This document shows, piece by piece, positions 36,631 to 47,793 of a stretch of DNA of 64,000 nt (the first letter of the stretch is position 1; every line of letters begins with the position of its first letter). The position numbers and the translations under genes are program-made. Source of the DNA: Allium sativum (taxonomy: Eukaryota; Streptophyta; Magnoliopsida; Asparagales; Amaryllidaceae). The DNA is taken from positions 631,782,786 through 631,846,785 of the forward strand of contig CM060915.1 of assembly GCA_030737875.1 (NCBI GenBank), written 5' to 3'. The notes beneath the pieces are model-generated. The model made no database searches. It was not told the DNA's origin and was given only the letters and a program-made list of their open reading frames with translations.

Positions 36631-37045
36631 GGTGTAAATCGGTCGGACTGGACCGGACGGAGGTGTGTTCAGTTTCTGTCCTAAATAAAATCGGACCGAA
36701 CACTGACCAGACCAAAAAATTTCTCGGACAAATTTCGTTGTCCTAATTCGTGTCCTAAATAAAATCGGTCGGACACGGACATGTTCGGACCGATCGGACT
36801 TGGTCGAACATGACTATTTATATCACATTTTGTACATTTTACTAGATTTTCTCTCTACTATATGTCGAATTACAAGTAATTCGGACGAATTCGGACGAGC
36901 TCGGACCGGACATGATTTTTTTCTCGTACAAATTTTGTTGTCCTAACTCGTGTCCTAAATGAAAATCGGACGGACTTGGACGGACGTATTTCGGTCACGG
37001 ACACGAACGGACGTCGGACATTCGAACAAAATTTACAGCCCTATG
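36631..37045. mobile_element. 415-bp insert in the TKY-B 5' LTR, possible small DNA element
   Basis: Absent from the other three LTRs of the family. The ends read GGGTGTAAAT and ATTTACAGCCC, an imperfect terminal inverted repeat. The inside is rich in CGGAC/GTCCG and repeats a block (TCGTGTCCTAAAT preceded by TTGTTGTCCTAA-type sequence) at about 36740-36770 and 36935-36965. No ORF. No clean target duplication: the left flank is ATATGACTTG and the right is TATGCATAAC. Class is uncertain; a non-autonomous DNA transposon is the likeliest reading. Confidence 0.5.
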
Positions 37046-37350
37046 CATAACTTGCATAACATCATGAACACATAGCATATGATAACATAACTTGCATTGA
37101 TCCACATACATAACCATAACCTCATTATATCCTATCATAATTAGTTTAGCAATTGCTTGCTAAAGGCATAGAAACTCACAACTTGTTGATTAGCACTCCT
37201 ATGAAGAAGATTAAGTTACTAGAGTTGATTAGAAGTTGATTTGAGAAGCTATCTTCTTCTACAATTTGATGGAGGCTCCTTCAAGTTGCATTTTGACGGC
37301 ATAACGACGTTGTATCTATTTTTAGTATGAATTAGGCTAGTCTTAGGGTG

Positions 37351-37360
37351 TATTTATAGA
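37351..37360 (-). promoter_or_regulatory. TATA box of the TKY-B 5' LTR
   Basis: TCTATAAATA on the minus strand, about 445 bp into the LTR, just downstream of the GTCGAC array. Confidence 0.65.
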
Positions 37361-37490
37361 ATTAGGATGTAGTTTAGGCCCTTAGATTAACCCTAATTTA
37401 GTTTAGAGCCGTCAGATTTGGTCACAAGCCACCAAAACACAGCCCAAAGCTCAAATCAGTGCACCCAGGCCAAACTGACCGACAGGGGGG

Positions 37491-37537
37491 GTCGACCCCT
37501 GGGTCGACACATGGGTCGACCCCTTGGGGGGGTCGAC
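37491..37537. promoter_or_regulatory. GTCGAC array in the TKY-B 5' LTR U3
   Basis: Four GTCGAC palindromes at 12, 12 and 17-bp spacing. About 26 bp (two sites) are missing relative to the 3' LTR copy. Confidence 0.65.
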
Positions 37538-37809
37538 ACCCTCTGTCTGGCGGGAATTTTCCCGCCTCTTCTGAAATTTGAAATTTGAAATTTGAATATT
37601 TTAAATCTGTTTTGAATTTTCTGAAACTTCGGATGGCCATAACTTCTTCATACGAAGTCCAAATCACGCAAACTCGGACTCTATCTCAACCAGAATTCCG
37701 AGACGAACACAATGGCGCAACCTGTTTCCCTTAATTCTCACATCTGAGATTAATTATTCTTTAATTACTAAACATTAATATTAAGTGAAATTCGGGGTGT
37801 TACAAAGGA

Positions 37810-38531
37810 TCTGTAGTTTGATGTATTATACCATGCTCAATGCAGAATTCCTCAAATGGAAACTCATATTCTCCTCCTCTATTACTTCTTAAAGCTTTAA
37901 TTTTTCTGTTGAGTTGATTCTCAACTTCTGCTTTATACTATTTAAACATATCGAATGCCTCATCCTTGCTTCTAAGGAGATATATATGATAGTATCTTGT
38001 ACAATCATCTATAAATGTGATGAAGTACATTTTTCCTCCTCTAGTTTGACACATTTTCAAGTCGCATACATCAGTATGTATTAAGTCTAGAGGTTCGGTT
38101 TCTCTTTCAACATGATGAAATGAGGTTCTTGTCAATTTGGCTTCAGCACAAATTTGACATTTGTAATTTGAATCAATTCTACACTTAGGTATGAATTCTA
38201 GATTGATCAGTTTTTGTAAAGTATCAAAATTCACATGACCTAGTCTAGAATGCCATAGATTAGGAGAGTCAACCATATAAGCAGAAGATTCAATTTTATT
38301 CATATCATTGTTTGGTACAACAGTGGTTACATTAGCCTTAAATAGACCATCACATACATAACCCTTTCCTATGTACACTCCATTCTTAGACAACACAAAT
38401 TTATCAGCCACAAATGTCAGTTTGAAGCCATGCTTGCTGAGCAGCGATCCTGAAATTAGATTTTTGCGAATTTCTGGAACATGGAGAACATCATCTAGAG
38501 TGAGTTCTTTTCCAGAAGTCAATTTCAACAC
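37810..38531 (-). pseudogene. COP-C GAG-pre-integrase and integrase N-terminal half
   Basis: [26 protein letters not shown] is the segment after the copia protease. [16 protein letters not shown] and [14 protein letters not shown] give the integrase HHCC-type zinc finger, and DLIHTDVCD plus [12 protein letters not shown] the first catalytic Asp region. It ends at the TKY-B insertion point with ..HQTTDP. A TGA separates it from the protease segment at about 38535. A stop near 37935 also interrupts the frame. Confidence 0.9.
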
Positions 38532-38534
38532 AAT

Positions 38535-39606
38535 CTTTCACTTTCCTTCGACCTTTGATGTGGACGAGTTACCCATAAACAGTTGTTCTTCATTAGTAAC
38601 ACTTTTATAGTTTGTGAACATCCACTTATTTGCGCATATATGCCTAGTGGCTCCAGTGTCTACAAACCACTCCTTGTTGTTGCCAACAAGGTTGCATTCT
38701 GAAACAACTGCACACAGGTCCATTTCAGAAACACCGTCTGAAACATCCGCCACATTTGCTTCTGATTTCTTCTTTTTGGGTGGGCCGTGACATTCTGCAG
38801 CTTTATGACCCTTCTTTCCACAATTTTGTCATGACCCCTTGAATTTCTTTGATTTCTTAGGTTGGTTGTCACGTTTTCTCTTATTGGACTTGTCCGTCTC
38901 GACAACGTTTGCTTTGGCAACCACATTTTGAGAAATCTTCTTTTCAAAATTTCTATTATCTTCCTCAATTCTCAATCGAACTACAAGTTCCTCCATTGTC
39001 ATTTCTTTGGCCTGTGCTTTAGGTAGTTCTTGAGTCCTTCCACGATGGTGGAAGCTTCTCAATAGCAGCGACAACTTGGAAAGATTCGCTAAGTGTCATC
39101 TTTTCATCTTCTAGTTGACGAATGATAAGTTGCAGTTCTTGAATTTGGTTGATCACAGCTTTTGTATCGACCATTTTGAAGTCAAGAAATTTCCCAACGA
39201 TGAATTTCTTCATGCCTGCATCTTCAGTTTTATACTTCTTTTCCAAAGCCAACCAGAGTTGTTTGGATGTTGCAACGGTGCAGTACACGTTGTATAGACT
39301 GTTGTCGAGGCCATTCAAGATGTAATTTTTACACATGAAATCAGAATTTTTCCAAGCAGTAAGGGCTTCAACTTTAACTGGATCCGGTTCCAATTCAGCA
39401 ACGACTGGAGCATCTTCTGTAAGATACTTTGCTAGGCCCAATGTTGTCAAGTAAAATAGCATCTTTTGCTGCCAACGTTTGAAGTCCGCTCCGGTGAACT
39501 TCTCAGGCCTTTCTCTATGAGACAGTATCATTGGCGTAACCACGGGTGCAAAAGGATTGGTTACAGGTGGTGTTGGCGCAGCAGGACCACTATTGTTCTT
39601 AGCCAT
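38535..39606 (-). pseudogene. gag: COP-C gag and protease, broken
   Basis: The ATG at 39606 starts MAKNNSGPAAP.., followed by the copia gag signature RPEKFTGADFKRWQQKMLFYLTTL and the UBN2-like core. A frameshift near 39045 separates ..AAIEKLPPSW from ..KAQAKEMTMEELVVRL. The zinc knuckle reads NCGKKGHKAAECH, with its first Cys codon turned to TGA near 38833. The protease follows with WFVDTGATRHIC (DTG active site). Together these would form the particle and cleave the polyprotein. Confidence 0.9.
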
Positions 39607-39626
39607 TATCGTTTTCTGCAAAACGA

Positions 39627-39641
39627 CAATATTGTTTCAAG
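39627..39641 (-). promoter_or_regulatory. Primer-site region of COP-C, not a tRNA-iMet site
   Basis: Two bases after the 5' LTR end the minus strand reads CTTGAAACAATATTG. It is not TGGTATCAGAGC. The segment is the exact complement of a stretch inside the LTR (39872-39886), suggesting possible priming by the element's own RNA. Confidence 0.5.
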
Positions 39642-39643
39642 AT

Positions 39644-40503
39644 TGTTAGATTGTTGTTCGTAACAATGCGAATATAGCATGAATCCGATAGCAATCAATA
39701 AATTGTCACTATCCAATTGTCACGTCAAGAAGCGTTACTATTTTGAAGTACAATCAAAATCAGCAACGGAAAAGCGTGACCAGATCTGCAACAGTAAAAA
39801 ACTGTAGCAAAACAAGGAACGGAGAGAGAAGTACCTGTCAGTAATGTCCGAGTGCAGATGTAATATGTTTCCTTGAAACAATATTGCTCCTCATTGGCGC
39901 TGAAGGTTATCGAGCAATTGTTTCCCAAGATAAAACGGACCGGTCTCCGCAGGTTGAAGCGCTTTCAATTGCAGAGCAACACGAACTCAAGAGAGCAGTA
40001 ATTAAGAACAGTTTTGCAGAGCAGAAAGAAGGGAATTTTTCGGGTGATTTGATTGTTCTGTCATGAAGCCTTATATAGTGGCTAGGGGATGTCTTCTGAG
40101 ATGTGACCGTCCGTACGGATGCGGCGGCTGAGCCCGAAAGGAAACAGGCACACTTGTTCGTTGCGCAAGCCCAAGAGCCGAAAGAAAACAGGCGCATCCG
40201 CTCCGTTCAAAACGAATCCGTCCCACTATAAAAAGGCCGAGTGGGTTAGCGACCCACGAAAATCTAGAGACCCCATGAGCCCCAAGGCCCTATCTATGAC
40301 ATTTTAATATTTATTATGAAGGCCTAATGCCTACAGATCCCCATTCACTCAAAGCTCCATGTGCTTATTTCTTTTGTTTTGAAGTAGCATATTGGGCTTT
40401 GGTATATAAGGAGACATAATCACAAATCACACACAATGTGGGACTTATATTTCTCCAATACCACTCAACCTCTTCTCCCCGGTCTTCTCATTTATTTCCA
40501 ACA
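39644..40503 (-). repeat. 5' LTR of COP-C
   Basis: 860 bp; AAAAA follows at 40504-40508. A strong minus-strand TATA box CTATATAA is at 40071-40078, with a second TATATA at 40403-40409 near the LTR start. A TTTTATC motif near 39926-39932 lies about 40 bp upstream of the primer-complementary segment. Confidence 0.93.
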
Positions 40504-40508
40504 AAAAA

Positions 40509-41720
40509 ATAGAAAATAAGTGTGGAATCTTAGGCTTGAGCAAAGTCTAAGTTATCAGAAAATCAAAACATTAGTAAATGGAGTAGGAGTATGCTTTGTT
40601 GCTTTGTTAGTTGTAATTATGAGAGAATGAGTACTGTATAGAAGCTGTCATATTACTATAACGTGTTGCATGCATGAAGGATTTATTTAGCACTTCACTA
40701 TTGTTAATTTATTGAATACAATCTAAATTTTAATATAGTTATCATTGAAGTAATTTCCCAGGCGAACACAGAAACAATTTTATGTTAAGCCAGGATATCT
40801 ATTCATAAAAATAGAAATAATACACAATTCAGTTTAAATACAATGTTAATTTTGATTTTATTTTTCTTTTATATTTAAAGCAAAGATAATCTAGTTGTTA
40901 AAATAGACATAATACATGATTCAGTTTAAATATAATGTTAATTCTAATATTATTCGGCTTCTGTATATAACCAAAATAGGAGATTTTGCATTCGATTTTG
41001 CATCATATCATACAAATCAAATGGATTTGTACAAAAAACTCGAGGAACAGCCCATAAGAGCCTCTAAACCCTTTGCTACATGACACAAGCATGATGTGAA
41101 AGCAAAGCTTTATTATCTACTAATGTTGGTCAAGATTAAATTCTGCAAAAATGGATGCAAATTGAATTGAAATGAGCCGGATTAGAACTGCTACAAACAA
41201 CATAAATTTTCAAAAAAATCAACTGTAAATTCATGCAGGAAGAATATATGTGAAATGATTACCAACAATGAAGTTAGAAAGGAAAACAGGAAAACCAAAT
41301 TTCATAAACTAAACCTAACCGATGTTTATTCAAATATATAGAGAGAGAATGATACACGTACCGTTGGATAGAAATTGAAACTAACTTGGTTAAAGTTGGA
41401 TATTCTACTGGGCAACATCTCGATGTTTGAAGAAGGACATGACGGTTAACAGAGTAAGTACACATCAAAAAAAAATAACAGCGCCAAAAGAGTAAATCAT
41501 TGTGTTAGGAAAAGCAGGAAGATTAATTTTTTTTCCCAATTCTCAGCTTCCGACAAAATTTAGTCAGAAGTTGGGATTTTGGAGGATTAAAAATGAACAG
41601 ATGTCGAATGAATTTGGGAAGAAGGGGAAATAGATTAGGTTTAGATCTATGTAGTGGACAACAGACTTTTATTAACGTAGACAGAATAGGATATCAGTAT
41701 TTTGAAATAGAAGAGAACCT
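40509..41720. other. AT-rich flanking DNA
   Basis: No gene, LTR or RNA recognised. A donor-like GTACGT on the minus strand near 41360 has no in-phase partner that I could find. Confidence 0.5.
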
Positions 41721-44700
41721 TTATGCCACGGAAATGAATTTGGGATCTTGTTTTCTTAAATAAGGAATATTCTCACTCTCCTCATACTCTAGCCCATAGG
41801 CTGCCTGCTCTTGCCTCAAACTTAGCTTCAGCTGACCATATTGACTTACTCCAGGTTGTTTGAGCGCTGCCTGTAACATCTGCTTAAGGTGGTGCATAGT
41901 TAGCACCCATGTCATCTCTATGCTTGAGCTGAAACAAATTATACATTTCTCTTATGAACAGCAGTAGTTTACTGATTTCTTCTGTCAAAATTACATAATA
42001 GCAAGGCGAAATGGATGGGTTATTTCTAGTTAATAAAATAACAGAATATTACCAAAAAAACATGTGCTCAAAACCATTAACTTTATTTTGCTAACTTATG
42101 ACTCCTAAAAAAAACTAAGCTTAAGTGAGTATAATCAATTAGTAGTATACGAATGTTGCACTAAAGCACATGTAAATCAGGGTTAATCTCCTCATGACTT
42201 TAGGCTTGTTAAGCAAAATTTTGTCAACATTCTAGTGGAAATAATGAATTTTGCGGTTAGTCGAGAGTTAAGTTGGTTAGCTTATAATTCAAAAAACATC
42301 ATGACATGTCGCTAAAATTTGTTTGCTAATCTTATCAGTTATTTTGTTCTGTCTTCCACAACGTTCAAAATGCACATGCAAATACATTGATAATGATAAC
42401 GATTTGACCCAACCAAAATAAACAGGCCATATTAATAAAACCTTCAGGCGTAAATTTGTTAATAGAAAAATAATGTCACAGTGGATTTATTGTTTATTGT
42501 TGTGTTAACAGCATAAAACTATGCATTGGTTGTTTATATCCATCTAACATTGTGGAAGTTTGGAACATAAAAGTTTTTTTGTTAAAAAAAAAAAAAAAAA
42601 AAAACACACTGTGGGATCAAAACTACTCAGATGCTTGTGATACAAAACCCTTTGTTTTGGATTTCTTATAAAAAGCATGTACCCAAAGTGGGTCATTGTA
42701 TTGGTTGAGTGATAGTTTGCACGTTTAAAAAGAGAAATTGCATTTACATTGTTAGGCACAACAAACATTACATGTTTATTACTAATTTCTAAAACCAACA
42801 AACAATATTTTTCATTGCTTTCCAAATTACAAACCTATCCCAGTTGTAAGCTAACATAAAATGTAGTATACACAACTGTCTTTCACATTTTATCTATCTT
42901 ATCATTCATTTAAAGTTAAAATTAGTGTGTGTTTTTATTACTTTATTTATTATGGATTTATTTTGGCGGGTTATAAAGAATGTTTCCTGAGTGAAATAGA
43001 ATGCTCTTTTAAAATGAACAATGGTTTCTTGACATGTACATGCAGAACTGGGTTATATAACGTATGCTTCTATATCTCAGATTGTACTTGAAAATCTTAA
43101 GGAAACTATATGCATACTTGAATGACAACTCGTATTAAGAAAAGTTTAATCACCTTTATGTTTTTTAGACTTCAAAGTTTAATGATTTTCAGTGTCATGA
43201 AACAATGATATGTCAGTACTGATCAGCTTTTAACATACAATTATACCATGGTATACACACCTCATTTTCAGAAAAGGTCAAATTTTTTATTCTTCAACGT
43301 AAGATGCCAACCTCTTCCATCAGACGAATTGAATTATTTACTGATGGTTACGAAGTACCAAAAATAATAATTTCAATTTATAAATGTGTCTTGTTGGATG
43401 GTGGAAACTTTGTTTTTTTTTTTTTTTTTTTTTTTAAATGTCACTTTTTTTCTTTTCTTTTTCTGGTATTTAGGGCCTATCTCTTTGTAGTCTCTTCAGA
43501 TTCATCGTACTACAGGCTGAACATCCCACATATAAGGAAGATTGAATAATGGAGTTTAAAGTTGTAAATTTGTATTTGTATTGTTGTATAATGAATTACA
43601 AATTAATGCAAAAGTTAATGTTATTCGAATGGACTAACTTGGCTGTAAGTAAGTAAGACAATGATAACTCGCATGGTAGCTTGTCATATGCAGATCAAAC
43701 TGGTTTAAACTGGAAAATTGATTGTTTGCATATGTACACATTAAATATTGATAATATTCAAAACAGAGAAAATGGAATAGAGGTAATGCTATGTTGATCA
43801 TAGATAGTAGCATGAAATCAAATTAAATTTTGCAGCCATATATATAAAGGATGAATGTAATTAGTATCATATAATATACTTCATGCGGGTGTTCTTAGGC
43901 CATAATGAATCCTATCTTTTGACAAATAAACTTCAAAGGAACTTACAACAAACTAACATGTTACATGACACCACCAACCGCATATTTCAGACTATACAAA
44001 TATGTAGTGAGAACAAATTTATAACAATAATAAGACAAATATTACTTCATACCGTCCTTCTTGCCCAGTTTCGCAGTTTGCAATCTTAGAACAACCAATC
44101 ATGCTGGCGTGATATTACAACTGATGTGACTAAAACAAATATATGATCAAACATTTACATCAAAGTGCGTCAACTAATTTATTTTTCAGCTGAAGGCAAC
44201 ATACCTTGACATGAGATATAAAGTCCAATCATCATGTGTTTGTAGCATTGAACCCAACCAAGGGAGAAGAACATAGGTTATACCTGCAATACGTAAATTG
44301 AATTTAAGGCAATTACTTCGCGAAATTCTCAAAAAAATTAGTCATAAAACCTATTATTTTTTATAAATAGACACGAAAAATCTACCAGAAAATTTGTGCA
44401 CATATGTTGTGCAAAAATTAGTGAAGAAAAATCATATATTCAACAATTGAATACTTCATGTATTTCTCAACCATTATAAATATAATTTTAATTACTTTTG
44501 CAAACTAAAAAAAAAAAACAAAGGTTAATTTCAAATTGTAGTTCAAGAAATTGGTTGTAGTATGTATGGTTATAAGTAAATGGTAAATTAAAAAAACACA
44601 GGGTCGTCGCCAAAAAAAAATTATATAACTACAAGGAATAAAAAATAATAATCACATACAGAGTAAACTTTGACGTTCGGAAATTTTAAACCCACACACA

Positions 44701-45235
44701 AAATAATGCACTGTCTACACTCCAAGTGCAACTCCATACAATTTTAAACGCATATATCTTTAGCAAATTAAGGAAAATAGACAATATTTTTTAAAACATA
44801 CATGTATGAATATATACATAAATATTAACATACATATATACATATTTATATGTATTCATGTATGTGTTCATGCAGTTATACATACAGAAACAAACGTATT
44901 AAAATAAAATTACCTATCATCAGCATGTAGATAAACATTATAATATCCACACATATCTGCCAAGCCATATGGCGTAAATTCATTATTTTTACCTGTGTGC
45001 AGGTTCTGGAGTAATGCAGATTATTTTGCTACAAAAAATCTGTACTCAATACAAATTATATCACCATATGTTACCGAATTATTCCATATTACATGATTAA
45101 TATTTAAAAAAATTAGCTAGCCGCTAGAATCTAAAAGTTGGATTGAATTCTCATAATAGGTTTCTGTTTTAATTTAAACTTTGATTTGAAACAAAACCAA
45201 AGAAATACCAATTCAACACCGCTGTCGTAGTTCAT
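41721..45235 (-). CDS. Candidate spliced host gene, small membrane-type protein, unrecognised
   Basis: Four minus-strand segments with canonical GT/AG borders join in one frame. The ATG at 45235 begins MNYDSGVEL (donor GTATTT at 45208). Then 44914-44992 (acceptor CACACAG, donor GTAATT), 44205-44283 (acceptor ATTGCAG, donor GTATGT), and 41721-41928 (acceptor TTTGTTTCAG) to a TAA. The product is about 130 residues: a hydrophobic stretch (ICVDIIMFIYMLMIG, ITYVLLPWLG) then a Q/E/L-rich C-terminus (LKLSLRQEQAAYGLEYEE). The last exon is richer in G+C than its surroundings and open for 69 codons, the best evidence of coding. A C/T-rich leader with AAACCCTAA (about 45550-45562) lies upstream. I do not recognise the protein, the 5' end is uncertain, and chance ORFs cannot be excluded. 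Confidence 0.3.
42581..42604. repeat. Poly(A) tract
   Basis: An uninterrupted A-run. A matching T-run lies at about 43413-43435. No retroposon sequence was recognised next to either. Confidence 0.8.
44785..44880. repeat. AT-rich imperfect inverted repeat
   Basis: ACATACATGTATGAATATAT and its near-complement face each other across about 30 bp, all inside the intron between two candidate exons. The ACATAC/ATGTAT composition makes a chance low-complexity hairpin likely. Confidence 0.4.
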
Positions 45236-45924
45236 CAAAATAAGGAAAAGGAGGAAGAGCAAAAAGTAGCAGTAGCATACCCAGTTGTAGTCTTTTTTCT
45301 CTGTTTTACGATTTATGTTCCTCTTCTGATCTCTGATCTTTGTGCTATTATTCCCAAGTCAAGGTATGACGATGGGGTTGATAGTCGCAACAACATGCTG
45401 TCGATAGTAATCGATTGAAATTTGTACAACATCGAATATGAAGTAGAGCTTGAAGACAATTGGGTTGAACAATTATAGAAGAATTCGAGTTAGGTTAGAC
45501 AAATCAAAAAGGGATGGGGGGGAGGAATATTATTAGCAGATAGTCGTAGGAATTAGGGTTTGGTGACTAAATGGAGTCGGTGTGGGAACTAATCGTATGG
45601 TGCCAGTCTTTAGTTTGGGAAAACAATGGAGAGACGCGAAGAATAGAAATCAAACGTAGGAGTGTGAAATTGGGCAGGAAGTTAATAGCACAGGAAAAGG
45701 GTAAAAAACGAAAAGGAAAAAAATATGAAAATAGGAGAAGCCGAGATTATTACGGTAGGGAAGGAAGGGAGAAGAACGTGAGGGCCTTTTTTTGGAAGAA
45801 GCGAAAGAAAGAAAACGGAGAGTGCGTAAATGAGAAAAGACGGAAGGAAGAAGCGATGTTAGGCTATCCACGTCAGCATCTTTGGTTTTTGGTTTTCTAT
45901 TATAGATTATAGATAATAGATAAT
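45236..45924 (-). other. C/T-rich leader or promoter-like DNA upstream of the candidate gene
   Basis: The minus strand is pyrimidine-rich from about 45900 to 45570 and contains AAACCCTAATTCC near 45550, a telo-box-like motif common in plant 5' leaders. Open frames on both strands (113 and 102 codons) are biased-composition artefacts. The Sirevirus remnant starts at about 45925. Confidence 0.35.
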
Positions 45925-46719
45925 AGAATAGATTTTTGTAATTAATAAACATTTTCAATCTTTATATTCTTCACAAACCACACTATTATCATCAAGGAAA
46001 GATTATAGAAAGGGTGTATATAAATTTGATGTATTTGTGTTATAAAGAACACAAATGGTCAACAAATCTTTTATATTGTCGAGGACCTCTTCAACAGTTA
46101 AGGCACAAAATCCAGTTTGATTGTTCAGGTAGTTGTAAACCTATTCCTCCGGGTTAAGTAAGGGTTGTTTGTAGTGAAATTACAGAATGGATTCTGAGAC
46201 TGGACATAGAACGAAGGTTCGAACAAATATAAATTCTTGGTCTCACTTTTATTACTAATATTCCTCTATCTGGACATTGCTCTGTTAAACTACATCGAGA
46301 ATTAGGTATAATATCAGTTAAAGATGTTTAAAAATATTTCATATATATTTATAACAATAAATAATGAAGTACATAATAATAAAATACAAAAAAAATTCAA
46401 AATCGGAAACGTTTTATCATCATGATTATGATGTGACTCGAACTTGGGTCACTTGACTATGAGTTTGATGACTTAACCATTTGAGTTATGCATTTAAACT
46501 AGCTACATAATATTACATAAACTAAACATATTTCCAAGACTGTTCATTTATAAATCAATTGTTAATCGATAATTCAACCTCTGGCTCTAAGTTTCCATTG
46601 TTTCTACACCACAAATTCCTTAAATTTTCAGCCTATAAATATATGTTAAAACAAAAAAAAACTCAAAACAACAATTTTTTTCAAAGAAATTTAATCTTCA
46701 CTACTACACTTGTTTGAGA

Positions 46720-46980
46720 ATATCTTCCAACAAGTCAACATCATCCTTCAATATAACCTTTTCTATCGATAGCTCAGCCGTAACACCGCATCTTCCTATG
46801 CCAACACCAAAACATAAGCCCGTATATAAATGGGAGTATTATTGAACCGGGTATACACCGGAGTCCAAGAAAGCCAAACATGCGCTATTTATCTCTCTAG
46901 ACACGAAGAAGAAGATCGATGAAATTCATCACTATCAACGGCAACAAATAGACCTTCAACGAGAGATGTATTTGGAATAG
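46720..46980 (+). pseudogene. Small post-pol ORF of SIRE-D', start lost
   Basis: Counterpart of 50594-50854. The start codon is ATA instead of ATG and a TGA interrupts the middle, but the end (TPESKKAKHALFISLDTKKKIDEI..REMYLE) is conserved. Function unknown. Confidence 0.55.
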
Positions 46981-47360
46981 AAGGTCACGACTAGATGTTT
47001 AAGCTTCCTAAAACAAATTGGTTTAAAATTTTGTACCCCAAACAAAAAAGACGTTAGTGAACTGTTACCATGATCAGTTAATTCTTTGGATCCATCTTCC
47101 TCATATCGTACACCAGAAGATCCATTAATCCTTGGGCTTCACCTCGAAGACCTCACTGTAGCCCAAATACATGGGACATGAACTACATAGCTAATAAGGG
47201 ATGTAGAGAATCAACACCTAAGAAGACATCGTCTCATAAGAATTAAAGTCGTGTTACCCTTTATATTTTTTAAATAATCAATGTATCAACAAAAATTTTG
47301 TATTCATATAATTTGAATTTAGAAGATATAAAAAGAAAATGGAAAATCACCTAAACCACC

Positions 47361-47363
<3 letters not shown>

Positions 47364-47404
<41 letters not shown>

Positions 47405-47420
47405 CATGTATAGTATATAT
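47364..47420. repeat. (TA)n microsatellite
   Basis: Alternating TA in the left arm of the inverted repeat. Confidence 0.9.
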
Positions 47421-47793
47421 ATATAATAGAATTCAAAAGGTCTAAGTCACAACCGATTTTTTTTTCCAGAAAACAGACGTATAATTGATGAAGCAAACTA
47501 AAATTTCAATACAGATTCAAATGTCTGAATCAAGAAAACCAGACGTTTGAATATAGGTCAAAATGAACTATTTCGGTGCTGTTTAAAAAATTAACAAAAC
47601 CATACGTCTGATTTTATTTTTCAGACGTCTATTTACATGTTGGCACATTTTTTAAAAAAGGCATGAACCTTTTATCTACCCATCTCTTCATCTCTAACCT
47701 TCATTATTTACTTTCCTCTTTTACTTTACCAAAAGCCCTAGTCTCCATTTTTCTATAAAACTCAAAATTCAAACTTTTTCTCAACCAAAATAA

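Larger units (their letters stand above)
26213..37804 (-). mobile_element. TKY-B: Tekay/Del-like chromovirus inside COP-C
   Basis: Same family and orientation as TKY-A: 5' LTR 34455-37804, iMet primer site, gag, pol, polypurine tract, 3' LTR 26213-29290. pol is better preserved than in TKY-A, with an 892-codon open frame and three visible stops. The LTRs differ by a 415-bp insertion in the 5' LTR, a roughly 120-bp deletion between stem-loop units in the 5' LTR, and copy number in a GTCGAC array, in addition to point changes. Confidence 0.94.
34455..37804 (-). repeat. 5' LTR of TKY-B
   Basis: 3350 bp including a 415-bp foreign insert (36631-37045). It has only one stem-loop unit (35728-35822), a chimera of the two units seen elsewhere. 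TATA box at 37351-37360; four GTCGAC sites at 37491, 37503, 37515 and 37532. Confidence 0.94.
22645..40503 (-). mobile_element. COP-C: Ty1/copia retrotransposon, minus strand, split by TKY-B
   Basis: LTRs of 871 and 860 bp (22645-23515 and 39644-40503; TGTTAG..CCAACA as read on the plus strand) are flanked by AAAAA duplications (22640-22644, 40504-40508). The order on the minus strand is 5' LTR, gag, protease, GAG-pre-integrase, integrase, RT, RNase H, polypurine tract, 3' LTR. Integrase before RT is the copia arrangement. TKY-B sits inside the integrase coding sequence. The LTRs are visibly more divergent than those of ATH-G and several stops are present, so this is an old copy. The clade is not assigned. 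Confidence 0.93.

Noticed and set aside
45571..45958. 113-codon plus-strand and 102-codon minus-strand ORFs
   Set aside because: Purine/pyrimidine bias gives open frames on both strands; fits a 5' leader better than coding.
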